Source: an uncultured Oribacterium sp.
GTDB taxonomy: Bacteria > Bacillota > Clostridia > Lachnospirales > Lachnospiraceae
Direction of reading: 5' to 3'
Assembly: GCA_934279105.1 (NCBI GenBank)
Contig: CAKQWR010000114.1
Location: 1-6,266, forward strand
Length of the DNA: 6,266 nucleotides
Shown here: positions 1-6,206 of the stretch, one piece after another
Position numbering within the stretch: position 1 is the first letter of the stretch
How the letters are laid out: each line of letters starts with the position of its first letter
The notes under the pieces: model-generated
The model's input: the letters and a program-made list of their open reading frames with translations, nothing else
What the model was told of the DNA's origin: nothing
Database searches by the model: none
Program-made: the position numbers and the translations under genes

Positions 1-204
1 CCGGAGGATGCATCCGATAATACGAAAAAGAAGTTTAGAAATATGACCACCTATCGCAGTGTGCCATATCAGGAACTAGGAACCAAGGAAACGCTGGGAC
101 ACCAGCTGGGACGGTCGGAACGATCGTCTATAAGCATTGAAGATCAGGGCTTTGCCCAGGCGATGATCAAATATATTGACGGAGGTAGTGTGAATGTCAG
201 ATGA
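1..204 (+). CDS. ylxQ: L7Ae/L30e-family ribosomal-like RNA-binding protein YlxQ, C-terminal part (5' end outside the window)
   Basis: Frame 1 is open from the first base to a TGA at 202-204, giving the last 67 residues of a protein whose start lies upstream. The fragment begins with [12 protein letters not shown] and continues through [20 protein letters not shown] to a short terminal helix ([10 protein letters not shown]). This follows the L7Ae/YlxQ pattern: an Asp-Ala-Ser...Asn-Thr-Lys-Lys stretch after the central strand, then a Leu-Gly...Gly-Arg/Lys segment and an 'AIxDxGFA' end. Family members are K-turn RNA-binding proteins of about 100 residues; the role of YlxQ itself is poorly defined. 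The position directly before infB is the standard Bacillota arrangement (nusA-ylxR-ylxQ-infB) and supports the call. Its last 11 nt overlap the infB start, which suggests translational coupling. The match is from motif memory, not a search. Confidence 0.85.
   Translation, partial: PEDASDNTKKKFRNMTTYRSVPYQELGTKETLGHQLGRSERSSISIEDQGFAQAMIKYIDGGSVNVR
181..186 (+). promoter_or_regulatory. Ribosome binding site of infB inside the ylxQ 3' end
   Basis: GGAGGT at 181-186 lies 7 nt before the ATG at 194. It is a near-perfect anti-Shine-Dalgarno match and fixes that ATG as the infB start, rather than the in-frame ATG at 224, which has no comparable site. The site is inside the last codons of ylxQ. Confidence 0.85.
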
Positions 205-3004
205 GAATCAGAAAGATTTGGGAATGAACAGCAAGGAAGCAGGGAAGGATAAGCTGAAGGCAGGAGATGCACCTAAGAAAAAGAAGCTTGCTGTTGTTTT
301 TCATTCGCAAAATTCCGCAAATCATAAAAATCGCCCACTGGGCTCAAAGTTCGGCACCGGTGCATCGCAGGGTGCACGTAAGCCACAGGAACCAGCGAAG
401 CCGGCACGTAAGGCCAGCCCGAACGGTCGTCCACTGCCACCTGGTACTGCGCGCGTTACTCCGCTGAAGGAGCTGAATGAGATTCAGAAGCGTCAGGAGG
501 CCGAGGAGGCAAGAGCCGCGGCAGAAGCTGCTCGGAAGGCTGCTGAGGAAGAGGCTGCACGTAAGAAGGCGGCGGAAGAAGAGGCTGCGCGTAAGGCTGC
601 AGAGGCCGCAAAGGCACTGGCGGAGCATACGAAGGAGGAGCAGGCGAAGCAGACCGAGCGTCCGACAGAGCGCCCACAGGGCACACGTTCCTTCGGTGAT
701 CGCAATGGCCAGCAGAGATCCTTTGGTGACCGTAATGGTCAGCAGAGATCGTTCGGTGATCGTAACGGTCAGAGAAGCGGCGATCGTCCACAGGGCACAC
801 GCTCTTTCGGCGATCGCAATGGCCAGCAGAGATCCTTCGGTGATCGCAACGGTCAGAGAAGCGGCGATCGTCCACAGGGCAGCCGTCCGTTTGGCGACCG
901 CAATGGTCAGCAGAGACCGGGTCAGCGTCCGACCGGTACCGGCTTCGGTACGAGACGTCCAGCCGGTGCCGGTGCCGCACCGGCTGTCGATGTTGCATCG
1001 AAGCCGACACAGAATCGTGTAGCGCATAAGCCAGCTGCAGGAAAGACCTTCGGTAACAAGAACTTCGATAACGAGAAGGCAGAGGCAGCAAAGCGCAACC
1101 GGAACAACCGTAAGCAGAATAAGTATACGGCAGAGCAGTCCTATGAGAGAGCTGATGAGGTTTCCTACAAGAAGAAGACCGGTAAGGGCGCATTCATCAA
1201 GCCGGAGGTTGTAAAGCCGGTAGAAGAAGAGATCAAGGCCATTACGATCCCTGAGGTAATCACCATCAAGGATCTCGCAGATAAGATGCGCGTCAAGGCA
1301 GCCGAGATCATCAAGAAGCTCTTCATGCAGGGCAAGATGGTAACGCTGAATACCGAGATTTCCTATGAGGATGCAGAAAACATCGCCGTTGAGTACGATA
1401 TTCTCTGCGAGAAGGAAGAAAAGGTCGATGTTATCGCCGAGCTCGTAAAGGATGATGTTGAGGATTCCGATGATGAGATGGTTACAAGACCGCCTGTTGT
1501 CTGCGTTATGGGACACGTCGATCATGGTAAAACCTCCATTCTCGATGCAATTCGTAATACCAATGTCACCTCCCGCGAGGCTGGTGGTATCACCCAGTCC
1601 ATCGGTGCTTATCAGGTAAAGGTCAATGTAAATGACGAAGACAGAGTCATCACCTTCCTTGATACTCCGGGACACGAGGCCTTCACCGCGATGCGTATGC
1701 GTGGTGCACAGTCGACCGATATCGCCGTTCTGGTTGTTGCATCCGATGATGGTGTCATGCCGCAGACTGTAGAGGCCATCAACCATGCGAAGGCAGCCAA
1801 TACACCGATTATCGTAGCTATCAACAAGATGGATAAGCCGACGGCAAATCCGGACAAGGTAAAGCAGGAGCTCATGAAGTATGATCTTATCCCGGAGGAG
1901 TACGGCGGAGACGTCATCTGTGTTCCGGTATCGGCGAAGACCGGTATGGGCATCGATGATCTTCTCGAGAACATCGTACTCCAGGCAGATGTCATGGAGC
2001 TGAAGGCGAACCCGAACCGTGCCGCATATGGCGTTGTCATCGAGGCAGAGCTTGACCGTGGTAAGGGTCCGGTTGCACGTCTTCTTGTTCAGAAGGGTAC
2101 GCTGCACCAGGGTGATGTCGTAGCCGTAGGTTCTGCATATGGTAAGGTACGTGCGATGACCGATGATAAGGGCAAGCGTATCAAGAAGGCCGTTCCTTCA
2201 CAGCCTTGTGAAATTCTGGGTCTCAGCGCCGTTCCAAATGCGGGCGAGATCTTCCAGGTAAAGGATAGCGAGAAGGAAGCAAAGGCCTATGCTGCAGCCT
2301 TCGTTACAGAGAACAAGCAGAAGATGGTCGAGGAATCCAAGAAGAAGGTATCCCTGGATGCACTGTTTGATCAGATCAAGGCCGGCGATATCAAGGAACT
2401 TCCGCTCGTTGTCAAGGCAGATGTTCAGGGTTCTGTAGAGGCTGTCAAGGATGCGCTTGAGAAGATCAAGAACGAAGAGGTAGCAGTGAAGGTTATCCAC
2501 TCCGGTGTTGGTGCGATCAATGAGTCCGATGTTGTACTTGCAAGTGCGTCTAACGCGATCGTTATCGGTTTCGATGTGAAGCCGGATGCAACCGCACGCG
2601 AGATTGCGGAGCGTGAGCACGTCGATGTTCGTCTCTATGACATCATCTACAAGGCAACCGAGGACATCGAGAATGCGATGAAGGGTATGCTGGCGCCTGT
2701 ATATGAGGAAAAGATCATCGGTCATGCTGAGATCCGTCAGATCTTCAAGGCATCCGGTGTCGGCAATATCGCAGGATGTATGGTCAAGGATGGTCTCGTA
2801 CAGAGAGGTGCCAAGGCCAGAATCTTCCGTGGTCCGAAGCAGGATAAGATCTGGGAGGGCGCAATCGCATCGGTTAAGCGCTTTAAGGATGATGTAAAGG
2901 AAGTCAAGGCCGGCTACGAGTGTGGTCTTGTATTCGAAGGCTTCAACGATATCGCACTTGAGGATTATGTTGAGGCTTATGTAATGGAAGAGGTTAAGCG
3001 TTGA
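194..3004 (+). CDS. infB: Translation initiation factor IF-2
   Basis: IF2 is the cytosolic GTPase that places initiator fMet-tRNA on the 30S subunit and promotes 50S joining. The 936-residue product is at the long end for the family. Residues 1-90 are basic and low complexity. Residues about 93-155 are an Ala/Glu/Lys/Arg-rich, probably helical stretch, and 166-241 are six FGDRNGQ-type repeats. An IF2_N module lies at about 350-405. The G domain has all motifs intact: G1 GHVDHGKT (440-447), G2 Thr467 in GGITQS, G3 DTPGH (490-494), G4 NKMD (544-547) and G5 SAK (580-582). Domain II is at about 605-695, domain III begins near 730 ([16 protein letters not shown]), and the fMet-tRNA-binding C2 domain covers about 834-936 ([21 protein letters not shown]). 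The ATG at 194 is backed by GGAGGT 7 nt upstream. The gene overlaps ylxQ by 11 nt and rbfA by 4 nt, as expected for co-transcription. No frameshift or missing residue was seen. Confidence 0.98.
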   Translation: MSDENQKDLGMNSKEAGKDKLKAGDAPKKKKLAVVFHSQNSANHKNRPLGSKFGTGASQGARKPQEPAKPARKASPNGRPLPPGTARVTPLKELNEIQKRQEAEEARAAAEAARKAAEEEAARKKAAEEEAARKAAEAAKALAEHTKEEQAKQTERPTERPQGTRSFGDRNGQQRSFGDRNGQQRSFGDRNGQRSGDRPQGTRSFGDRNGQQRSFGDRNGQRSGDRPQGSRPFGDRNGQQRPGQRPTGTGFGTRRPAGAGAAPAVDVASKPTQNRVAHKPAAGKTFGNKNFDNEKAEAAKRNRNNRKQNKYTAEQSYERADEVSYKKKTGKGAFIKPEVVKPVEEEIKAITIPEVITIKDLADKMRVKAAEIIKKLFMQGKMVTLNTEISYEDAENIAVEYDILCEKEEKVDVIAELVKDDVEDSDDEMVTRPPVVCVMGHVDHGKTSILDAIRNTNVTSREAGGITQSIGAYQVKVNVNDEDRVITFLDTPGHEAFTAMRMRGAQSTDIAVLVVASDDGVMPQTVEAINHAKAANTPIIVAINKMDKPTANPDKVKQELMKYDLIPEEYGGDVICVPVSAKTGMGIDDLLENIVLQADVMELKANPNRAAYGVVIEAELDRGKGPVARLLVQKGTLHQGDVVAVGSAYGKVRAMTDDKGKRIKKAVPSQPCEILGLSAVPNAGEIFQVKDSEKEAKAYAAAFVTENKQKMVEESKKKVSLDALFDQIKAGDIKELPLVVKADVQGSVEAVKDALEKIKNEEVAVKVIHSGVGAINESDVVLASASNAIVIGFDVKPDATAREIAEREHVDVRLYDIIYKATEDIENAMKGMLAPVYEEKIIGHAEIRQIFKASGVGNIAGCMVKDGLVQRGAKARIFRGPKQDKIWEGAIASVKRFKDDVKEVKAGYECGLVFEGFNDIALEDYVEAYVMEEVKR
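689..916 (+). repeat. In-gene tandem repeat coding six [S/P]FGDRNGQ(Q)R units in the IF2 N-terminus
   Basis: IF2 residues 166-241 contain six copies of a 9-10 residue unit, at residues 166, 176, 186, 204, 214 and 232. A higher-order pattern is visible. Two blocks begin RPQGTR and end with a one-Gln-shorter unit followed by RSGDRPQG (three units in the first block, two in the second), and a final single unit follows GSR. At the DNA level the copies differ mostly at third codon positions (TCC/TCG/TCT for Ser, GGT/GGC for Gly, GAT/GAC for Asp, AAT/AAC for Asn) while the peptide is nearly invariant. The segment is positively charged, hydrophilic and probably disordered. Low-complexity N-termini are known in IF2 of several clades; the function of this one is unknown. 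Confidence 0.9.
2986..2993 (+). promoter_or_regulatory. Ribosome binding site of rbfA inside the infB 3' end
   Basis: GGAAGAGG at 2986-2993 ends 7 nt before the TTG at 3001. With the absence of an ATG giving a full-length RbfA, it supports initiation at the rare TTG codon. Confidence 0.65.
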
Positions 3005-3426
3005 AAAAAGGTTCTGTAAAAAATACGAGAATTAACGCAGAGGTCATGCGTGAGCTTTCCGTAGCAATCCGTGACCTGAAGGATCCGCGTTTGTCCCCGA
3101 TGACGTCCGTAACGGGCGCCGAGGTCACACCGGACCTGCAGTACTGTAAGGTATATATTTCCGTTCTGGGCAGCGAGGAATCTCTGGCGAAGACGATGGA
3201 AGGCCTGAAGGCCGCCAGCGGCTTCCTTCGCCGGGAGCTGGCGCAGACCGTCAATCTCCGTCACACACCGGAGCTGCAGTTCGTTGCGGATCATTCCATC
3301 ATGTATGGTGCGCATATGGATGAGCTGATTCGAAAGGTGACGGAAGAGGATGCGGAAAAGCGCAGCCATACGGAAGCGGAAGAAGCATCCGATGAAGCAG
3401 ACGCTGAGGATGCGACACAGGATTAA
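3001..3426 (+). CDS. rbfA: 30S ribosome-binding factor RbfA
   Basis: RbfA is a small KH-fold protein that binds the 30S subunit near 16S rRNA helix 1 and assists late 16S maturation and cold adaptation. The 141-residue product matches the family along its length: a helix with [14 protein letters not shown] (24-37), the beta segment [19 protein letters not shown] (39-57), the kinked KH element with AASG at 71-74 followed by FLRREL, and the strand [14 protein letters not shown] with a GAHMDELI helix. Residues 114-141 are an extra acidic tail (13 Asp/Glu in 28 residues), probably disordered. The start is TTG at 3001, overlapping the infB TGA as TTGA. Starting at a later ATG (Met16) would remove the first conserved helix, so TTG is preferred. 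It is co-transcribed and probably translationally coupled with infB, a classic pairing. Confidence 0.96.
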   Translation: MKKGSVKNTRINAEVMRELSVAIRDLKDPRLSPMTSVTGAEVTPDLQYCKVYISVLGSEESLAKTMEGLKAASGFLRRELAQTVNLRHTPELQFVADHSIMYGAHMDELIRKVTEEDAEKRSHTEAEEASDEADAEDATQD

Positions 3427-3449
3427 ACCTTTCGGCCACTTGTTTTAGT

Positions 3450-3463
3450 AAGGAGCAGGTGAT
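3450..3463 (+). promoter_or_regulatory. Ribosome binding site deciding the nrnA start
   Basis: AAGGAG (3450-3455) and AGGTGAT (3457-3463) are two partly redundant matches to the anti-Shine-Dalgarno sequence, separated by one base. AGGTGAT leaves 4 nt to the ATG at 3468, the usual register for an extended AGGAGGTGAT pairing. The in-frame GTG at 3459 lies inside this site and is therefore an unlikely start. The TTG at 3465 remains a weak alternative. Confidence 0.75.
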
Positions 3464-3467
3464 ATTG

Positions 3468-4460
3468 ATGAATGAATTTCAGCAGATGATCGAACGGGCG
3501 AACAGTATCTGCATCCTCGGACATACAAATCCGGATGGCGACTGTCTCGGCTCTACTTTAGGCACAAAACATTATATTCAGAATCAGTATCCTGATAAAA
3601 AGGTAAATGTTTACCTGCAGATTGCAAACGAGAAATATAATTTCCTCCCGGGAATGGACAGTATCGTGCATGTCCCTTCCGACCGGAAATATGATCTCTG
3701 CATTATCTGTGATTGTAACGGTTATGATCGTGTCGGCGATTTCCGAAGTCTGGCCGAGCATGCATCCGAGCTGTTTGTTGCGGATCATCATGTTCCAGGC
3801 TTACAGCGCTTTGCGCATGCATCGATTCGACCGGATGCGTCGAGTGCATCGGAGGTGGTTTTCGACCTCATGGATCCGGATTATATCGATGCGAAGGTCG
3901 CGGAGTGCCTGTATCTCGGCATCGTCCATGATACAGGAGTCTTCAAGTTTAACTGCACCTCGCAGCATACGATGGAGATTGCCGGTTTTCTGATGACGAA
4001 AGGAATCGATTTCGGTACCATCATCGACGATAGCTATTATACAAAGACCTATGCACAGCAGCAGGTGATGGGGCGCGTACTGATGGAAAGCCTTATGCTG
4101 ATGGATCGACGCTGTCTCGCGGGATGGCTGACCTGTAAGGACATGAAGTTTTATCAGGTGACTTCACGCGATGTCGATGGTATCGTCAGCACGATGCGGG
4201 AGACGAGAGGAATCGATTGTGCAATTTTCATGTATGAGATAAGCAATCAGAATTTCAAGGTCAGTCTCCGTAGTGATAACAATATGCTGGATGTGGCGAA
4301 GGTTGCGATGGTCTTCGGTGGCGGTGGCCATAAAATGGCAGCCGGCTGTACACTTCAGGGGTCCTATCATGATGTCATGAACAACATCACGAAGGAACTC
4401 TCGAAGCAGATGGATGCACCGGGCTTTGTTTCGAATCGTTCCGATGCCGAGCGGATATAA
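3468..4460 (+). CDS. nrnA: DHH/DHHA1 phosphoesterase, NrnA-type oligoribonuclease / pAp phosphatase
   Basis: The 330-residue product has the usual size and motif order of NrnA-type phosphoesterases, which bind Mn2+ and degrade 2-5 nt RNAs and 3',5'-bisphosphate nucleotides (pAp) in the cytosol. The motifs are: HTNPDGDCLGS at 19-29 (motif I, metal-binding His19, Asp23, Asp25), Asp82 in IICDCNGYDRVG (motif II), the DHH triad at 106-108 (motif III), HDTG at 154-157 (motif IV) and the DHHA1 substrate-binding loop GGGGHKMAAGC at 284-294. All expected metal ligands are present. A GTG nine bases upstream (3459) gives a 333-residue reading, but that codon sits in the ribosome binding site, so ATG 3468 was chosen. 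It lies 41 nt after rbfA with no terminator between, and an intrinsic terminator follows 8 nt after its stop. The rbfA-nrnA-truB order is typical of clostridia. A c-di-AMP/pApA-active relative of the same fold cannot be excluded, but no GdpP-like sensor or membrane segments are present. Confidence 0.93.
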   Translation: MNEFQQMIERANSICILGHTNPDGDCLGSTLGTKHYIQNQYPDKKVNVYLQIANEKYNFLPGMDSIVHVPSDRKYDLCIICDCNGYDRVGDFRSLAEHASELFVADHHVPGLQRFAHASIRPDASSASEVVFDLMDPDYIDAKVAECLYLGIVHDTGVFKFNCTSQHTMEIAGFLMTKGIDFGTIIDDSYYTKTYAQQQVMGRVLMESLMLMDRRCLAGWLTCKDMKFYQVTSRDVDGIVSTMRETRGIDCAIFMYEISNQNFKVSLRSDNNMLDVAKVAMVFGGGGHKMAAGCTLQGSYHDVMNNITKELSKQMDAPGFVSNRSDAERI

Positions 4461-4464
4461 ATAG

Positions 4465-4495
4465 AAAGGGCTGCCGTGCAAACGACGGCCTTTTT
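4465..4495 (+). terminator. Intrinsic (Rho-independent) terminator after nrnA
   Basis: GGCTGCCGT (4469-4477) pairs with ACGACGGCC (4482-4490) around a GCAA tetraloop, with one T-G wobble and one C-A mismatch. The stem is followed at once by TTTTT (4491-4495). The AAA at 4465-4467 can extend the stem by pairing with the T-run. Position and orientation fit termination, perhaps partial, of the infB-rbfA-nrnA transcript. It implies that truB-ribF needs read-through or its own promoter. Confidence 0.8.
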
Positions 4496-4498
4496 ATC

Positions 4499-4518
4499 GT
4501 TATGGTTATGTCCATAAC
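4499..4518. repeat. Perfect inverted repeat GTTATGG-N6-CCATAAC in the truB-ribF leader
   Basis: GTTATGG (4499-4505) and CCATAAC (4512-4518) are exact reverse complements across a 6-nt spacer. A second, offset pairing also exists: GTTATG (4505-4510) with CATAAC (4513-4518), 2 nt apart, because the left arm is tandemly duplicated. The element lies just after the terminator T-run and upstream of the truB-ribF gene. It could be an operator-like palindrome or a weak RNA hairpin; no factor is recognised. Confidence 0.55.
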
Positions 4519-4542
4519 AAGAAAATAAGAAGGAATTTTTAA

Positions 4543-4575
4543 GTGACTGCCCAAAATGCAGCGCTTTTCATTTGA
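4543..4575 (+). CDS. Possible 10-codon leader ORF upstream of truB-ribF
   Basis: GTG at 4543 opens an ORF of ten codons (MTAQNAALFI) ending at TGA 4573-4575, three bases before the truB ATG and in the same frame. An AAGGA ribosome binding site (4530-4534) is 8 nt upstream, good spacing, whereas the truB ATG itself has no recognisable site within 15 nt. This is what a leader cistron that couples translation into truB would look like. The ORF is very short, the start is GTG, and such a pattern can occur by chance, so this is a hypothesis. No similarity to a known leader peptide was recognised. Confidence 0.3.
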   Translation: MTAQNAALFI

Positions 4576-4578
4576 TAT

Positions 4579-6177
4579 ATGGACGGAATTATCAATGTAT
4601 ATAAGGAGAAGGGCTGGACGAGCTTCGATGTTACGAAGAAGCTTCGTTCCATCCTTCACGAAAAGAAAATAGGCCATACCGGAACACTGGATCCGATGGC
4701 CGAAGGTGTACTGGTGGTTTGTGCCGGGGCCGCAACGAAACTCGTTTCCTCGATTGAAGCGACGGAAAAGGTATATGAAGCGGAGATGCAGCTCGGCATC
4801 ACAACCGATACGGAGGATACCAGCGGTGAAATTCTCACAGAGCAGCCGGTCAATGTCTCCGAAGAAGAGATTCACGAGGCTGTACAGCACTTCATCGGTT
4901 CCTATGATCAGATCCCGCCGATGTACAGTGCGAAAAAAGTGAATGGTCAGAAGCTCTACGACCTCGCCCGTCAGGGCAAAGTCATCGAGCGGAAGCCGAA
5001 CCGCATCACGATTCACAGCATCACGGTCGACAGCATTGACCTCCCATATGTGCGGATGACGGTGACCTGCTCCCGCGGCACCTATATCCGGACACTCCTG
5101 AAGGACATCGGTGAGCGGCTCGGCTGTGGTGCAGCGATGTCAGCGCTGAAGCGTACGCGTGTCGGACAGTTCACAATTTCCGATAGTAAAACCATCGAAG
5201 AAATCGCAGGATATGAGGCACGTGGGGAGCTTATCCGCATCGTGAAGCCACCGATGTTTGTTCCGGAACCGGCCGTTATTTCCTTCGGAAAATTCGATGG
5301 AAGTCATCTGGGACATCAGCTGATCTTCGAGCATATGTTCCGTATCGCAAAAGAAAAGCATGAAAAAACCGCACTTCTCACATTCAGCGCAAATCCGAAG
5401 GTCGTACTCACCGGTGTTCAGCAGGATACGATTTCCAGCAGCGATGAGCACCTGACACGCCTTCGGAATCTCGGCTTCGATTATGTTTTTTCCTATCCGG
5501 TGAACCGGGAGACGATGGGCGTCTCAGCTGAAGATTTCCTTCGGACGGTCCTGGTGGAGGGCATGCATGCCGCCGACATCGTGGTAGGTACGGACTGCAC
5601 CTTCGGCTATAAGGCGCAGGGTACGACATCACTCCTCGAAACACTTGCCCCGACGTATGGCTATGAAGTCCATGTGATCAAAAAGAAGGAAGTACTCGAT
5701 GAAAACGGGAACGAACGAGAGATTTCAAGCAGTTTCATCCGTGAGGAGATCGAGAAGGGGAATGTTGAAAAAGCCGCAGAACTGCTCGGACGTCATGTTG
5801 CCATCAGCGGTACGGTCATGCATGGAAAAGAAATCGGTGCATCGATCGGTTTCCCGACTGCAAATATCCTTCCGAAGGAAGGCAAGCTGAATCCGAAGCC
5901 GGGTGTTTACATCACCCGTATACTGATCGGAACGCGCCTGTACCGCGGCATGACAAACATCGGCGATAATCCAACCATCGCGAAGAATAATCCGACATCG
6001 ATCGAGACCTACGTCCTGGACTATAACGGCGACCTTTACGGAAAGAAGATTCGCATAGAGTTTATGAAGCGTCTTCGCGATCAACATAAATTTGCATCGG
6101 TCGACGAACTGAAAGCGCAGCTCGAAAAGGACGTACGCACCACCGCAGAGTATCCGATGGAACTTGGCAATATCTGA
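4579..6177 (+). CDS. truB-ribF: TruB-RibF fusion: tRNA pseudouridine-55 synthase (no PUA-like domain) joined to bifunctional riboflavin kinase/FAD synthetase
   Basis: One 532-codon frame encodes two enzymes normally made from adjacent genes. Residues 1 to about 222 are TruB, which makes pseudouridine 55 in the tRNA T-arm. Visible are the N-terminal GIINVYKEKGWTSFDV, GHTGTLDP with catalytic Asp38, KVYEAEMQLG with Tyr66, TDTEDTSGE, QIPPMYSAKKVNGQ (111-124), CSRGTYIRTLLKDIG (164-178) and LKRTRVGQF (190-198). The PUA-like C-terminal domain of stand-alone TruB (about 300 residues) is absent. From about residue 230 RibF follows. Its FMN adenylyltransferase module has FGKFDGSHLGHQ (236-247, HxGH at 243-246), GTDCTFGY (337-344) and ISSSFIR (382-388). 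Its flavokinase module has GFPTANI (424-430), TNIGDNPT, and the segment ETYVLDYNGDLYGK with the probable catalytic Glu476. The TruB start is clear from homology, but ATG 4579 lacks a ribosome binding site. An in-frame ATG at 5254 (Met226) would give a normal-sized 307-residue RibF. Confidence 0.93.
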   Translation: MDGIINVYKEKGWTSFDVTKKLRSILHEKKIGHTGTLDPMAEGVLVVCAGAATKLVSSIEATEKVYEAEMQLGITTDTEDTSGEILTEQPVNVSEEEIHEAVQHFIGSYDQIPPMYSAKKVNGQKLYDLARQGKVIERKPNRITIHSITVDSIDLPYVRMTVTCSRGTYIRTLLKDIGERLGCGAAMSALKRTRVGQFTISDSKTIEEIAGYEARGELIRIVKPPMFVPEPAVISFGKFDGSHLGHQLIFEHMFRIAKEKHEKTALLTFSANPKVVLTGVQQDTISSSDEHLTRLRNLGFDYVFSYPVNRETMGVSAEDFLRTVLVEGMHAADIVVGTDCTFGYKAQGTTSLLETLAPTYGYEVHVIKKKEVLDENGNEREISSSFIREEIEKGNVEKAAELLGRHVAISGTVMHGKEIGASIGFPTANILPKEGKLNPKPGVYITRILIGTRLYRGMTNIGDNPTIAKNNPTSIETYVLDYNGDLYGKKIRIEFMKRLRDQHKFASVDELKAQLEKDVRTTAEYPMELGNI

Positions 6178-6206
6178 TTGACAAGCCTGGATACTTCTGT
6201 TAAAGT
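6178..6206 (+). promoter_or_regulatory. Strong sigma70/SigA-type promoter after truB-ribF, probably for the next gene (expected rpsO)
   Basis: A perfect -35 box, TTGACA, occupies 6178-6183, directly after the TGA of truB-ribF. A 17-nt spacer follows, then a -10 box TAAAGT (6201-6206, 4 of 6 consensus bases), preceded by the extended -10 motif TGT (6198-6200). Transcription would start near 6212-6214. In the conserved gene order, rpsO (ribosomal protein S15) usually follows ribF, so this is probably its promoter, but no coding sequence is visible before the window ends. Confidence 0.75.

Noticed and set aside
456..1193. Other open frames in both strands over the IF2 N-terminal repeat region
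   Set aside because: They arise from the repetitive GC-rich coding sequence of infB read in other frames; the products are Arg/Ser/Pro/His-rich nonsense.
344..2107. Long minus-strand open frame of 587 codons antisense to infB
   Set aside because: It mirrors the codon bias of infB and its repeats, its product is low-complexity Leu/Arg/Cys text without a recognisable domain, and no ribosome binding site supports it. infB is certain on the other strand.
3459..3467. GTG start for nrnA three codons upstream
   Set aside because: The codon lies inside the Shine-Dalgarno stretch itself; ATG at 3468 has correct spacing from AGGTGAT.
4571..4581. TTGATATAT as a -10 promoter box at the truB start
   Set aside because: It would place the transcription start inside the truB coding region, and no -35 box is present at the right distance.
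5281..5610. Possible decay of the FMN adenylyltransferase module (GKFDG for GNFDG, TFSANP for TFxPHP, GTDCTFGY for GxDFxFG)
   Set aside because: GKFDG and GTDxxFGY are variants I associate with RibF of Lachnospiraceae-type clostridia, the proline-flanked His is also replaced in such proteins, and the HxGH and ISSxxIR motifs are intact. They read as lineage variants.
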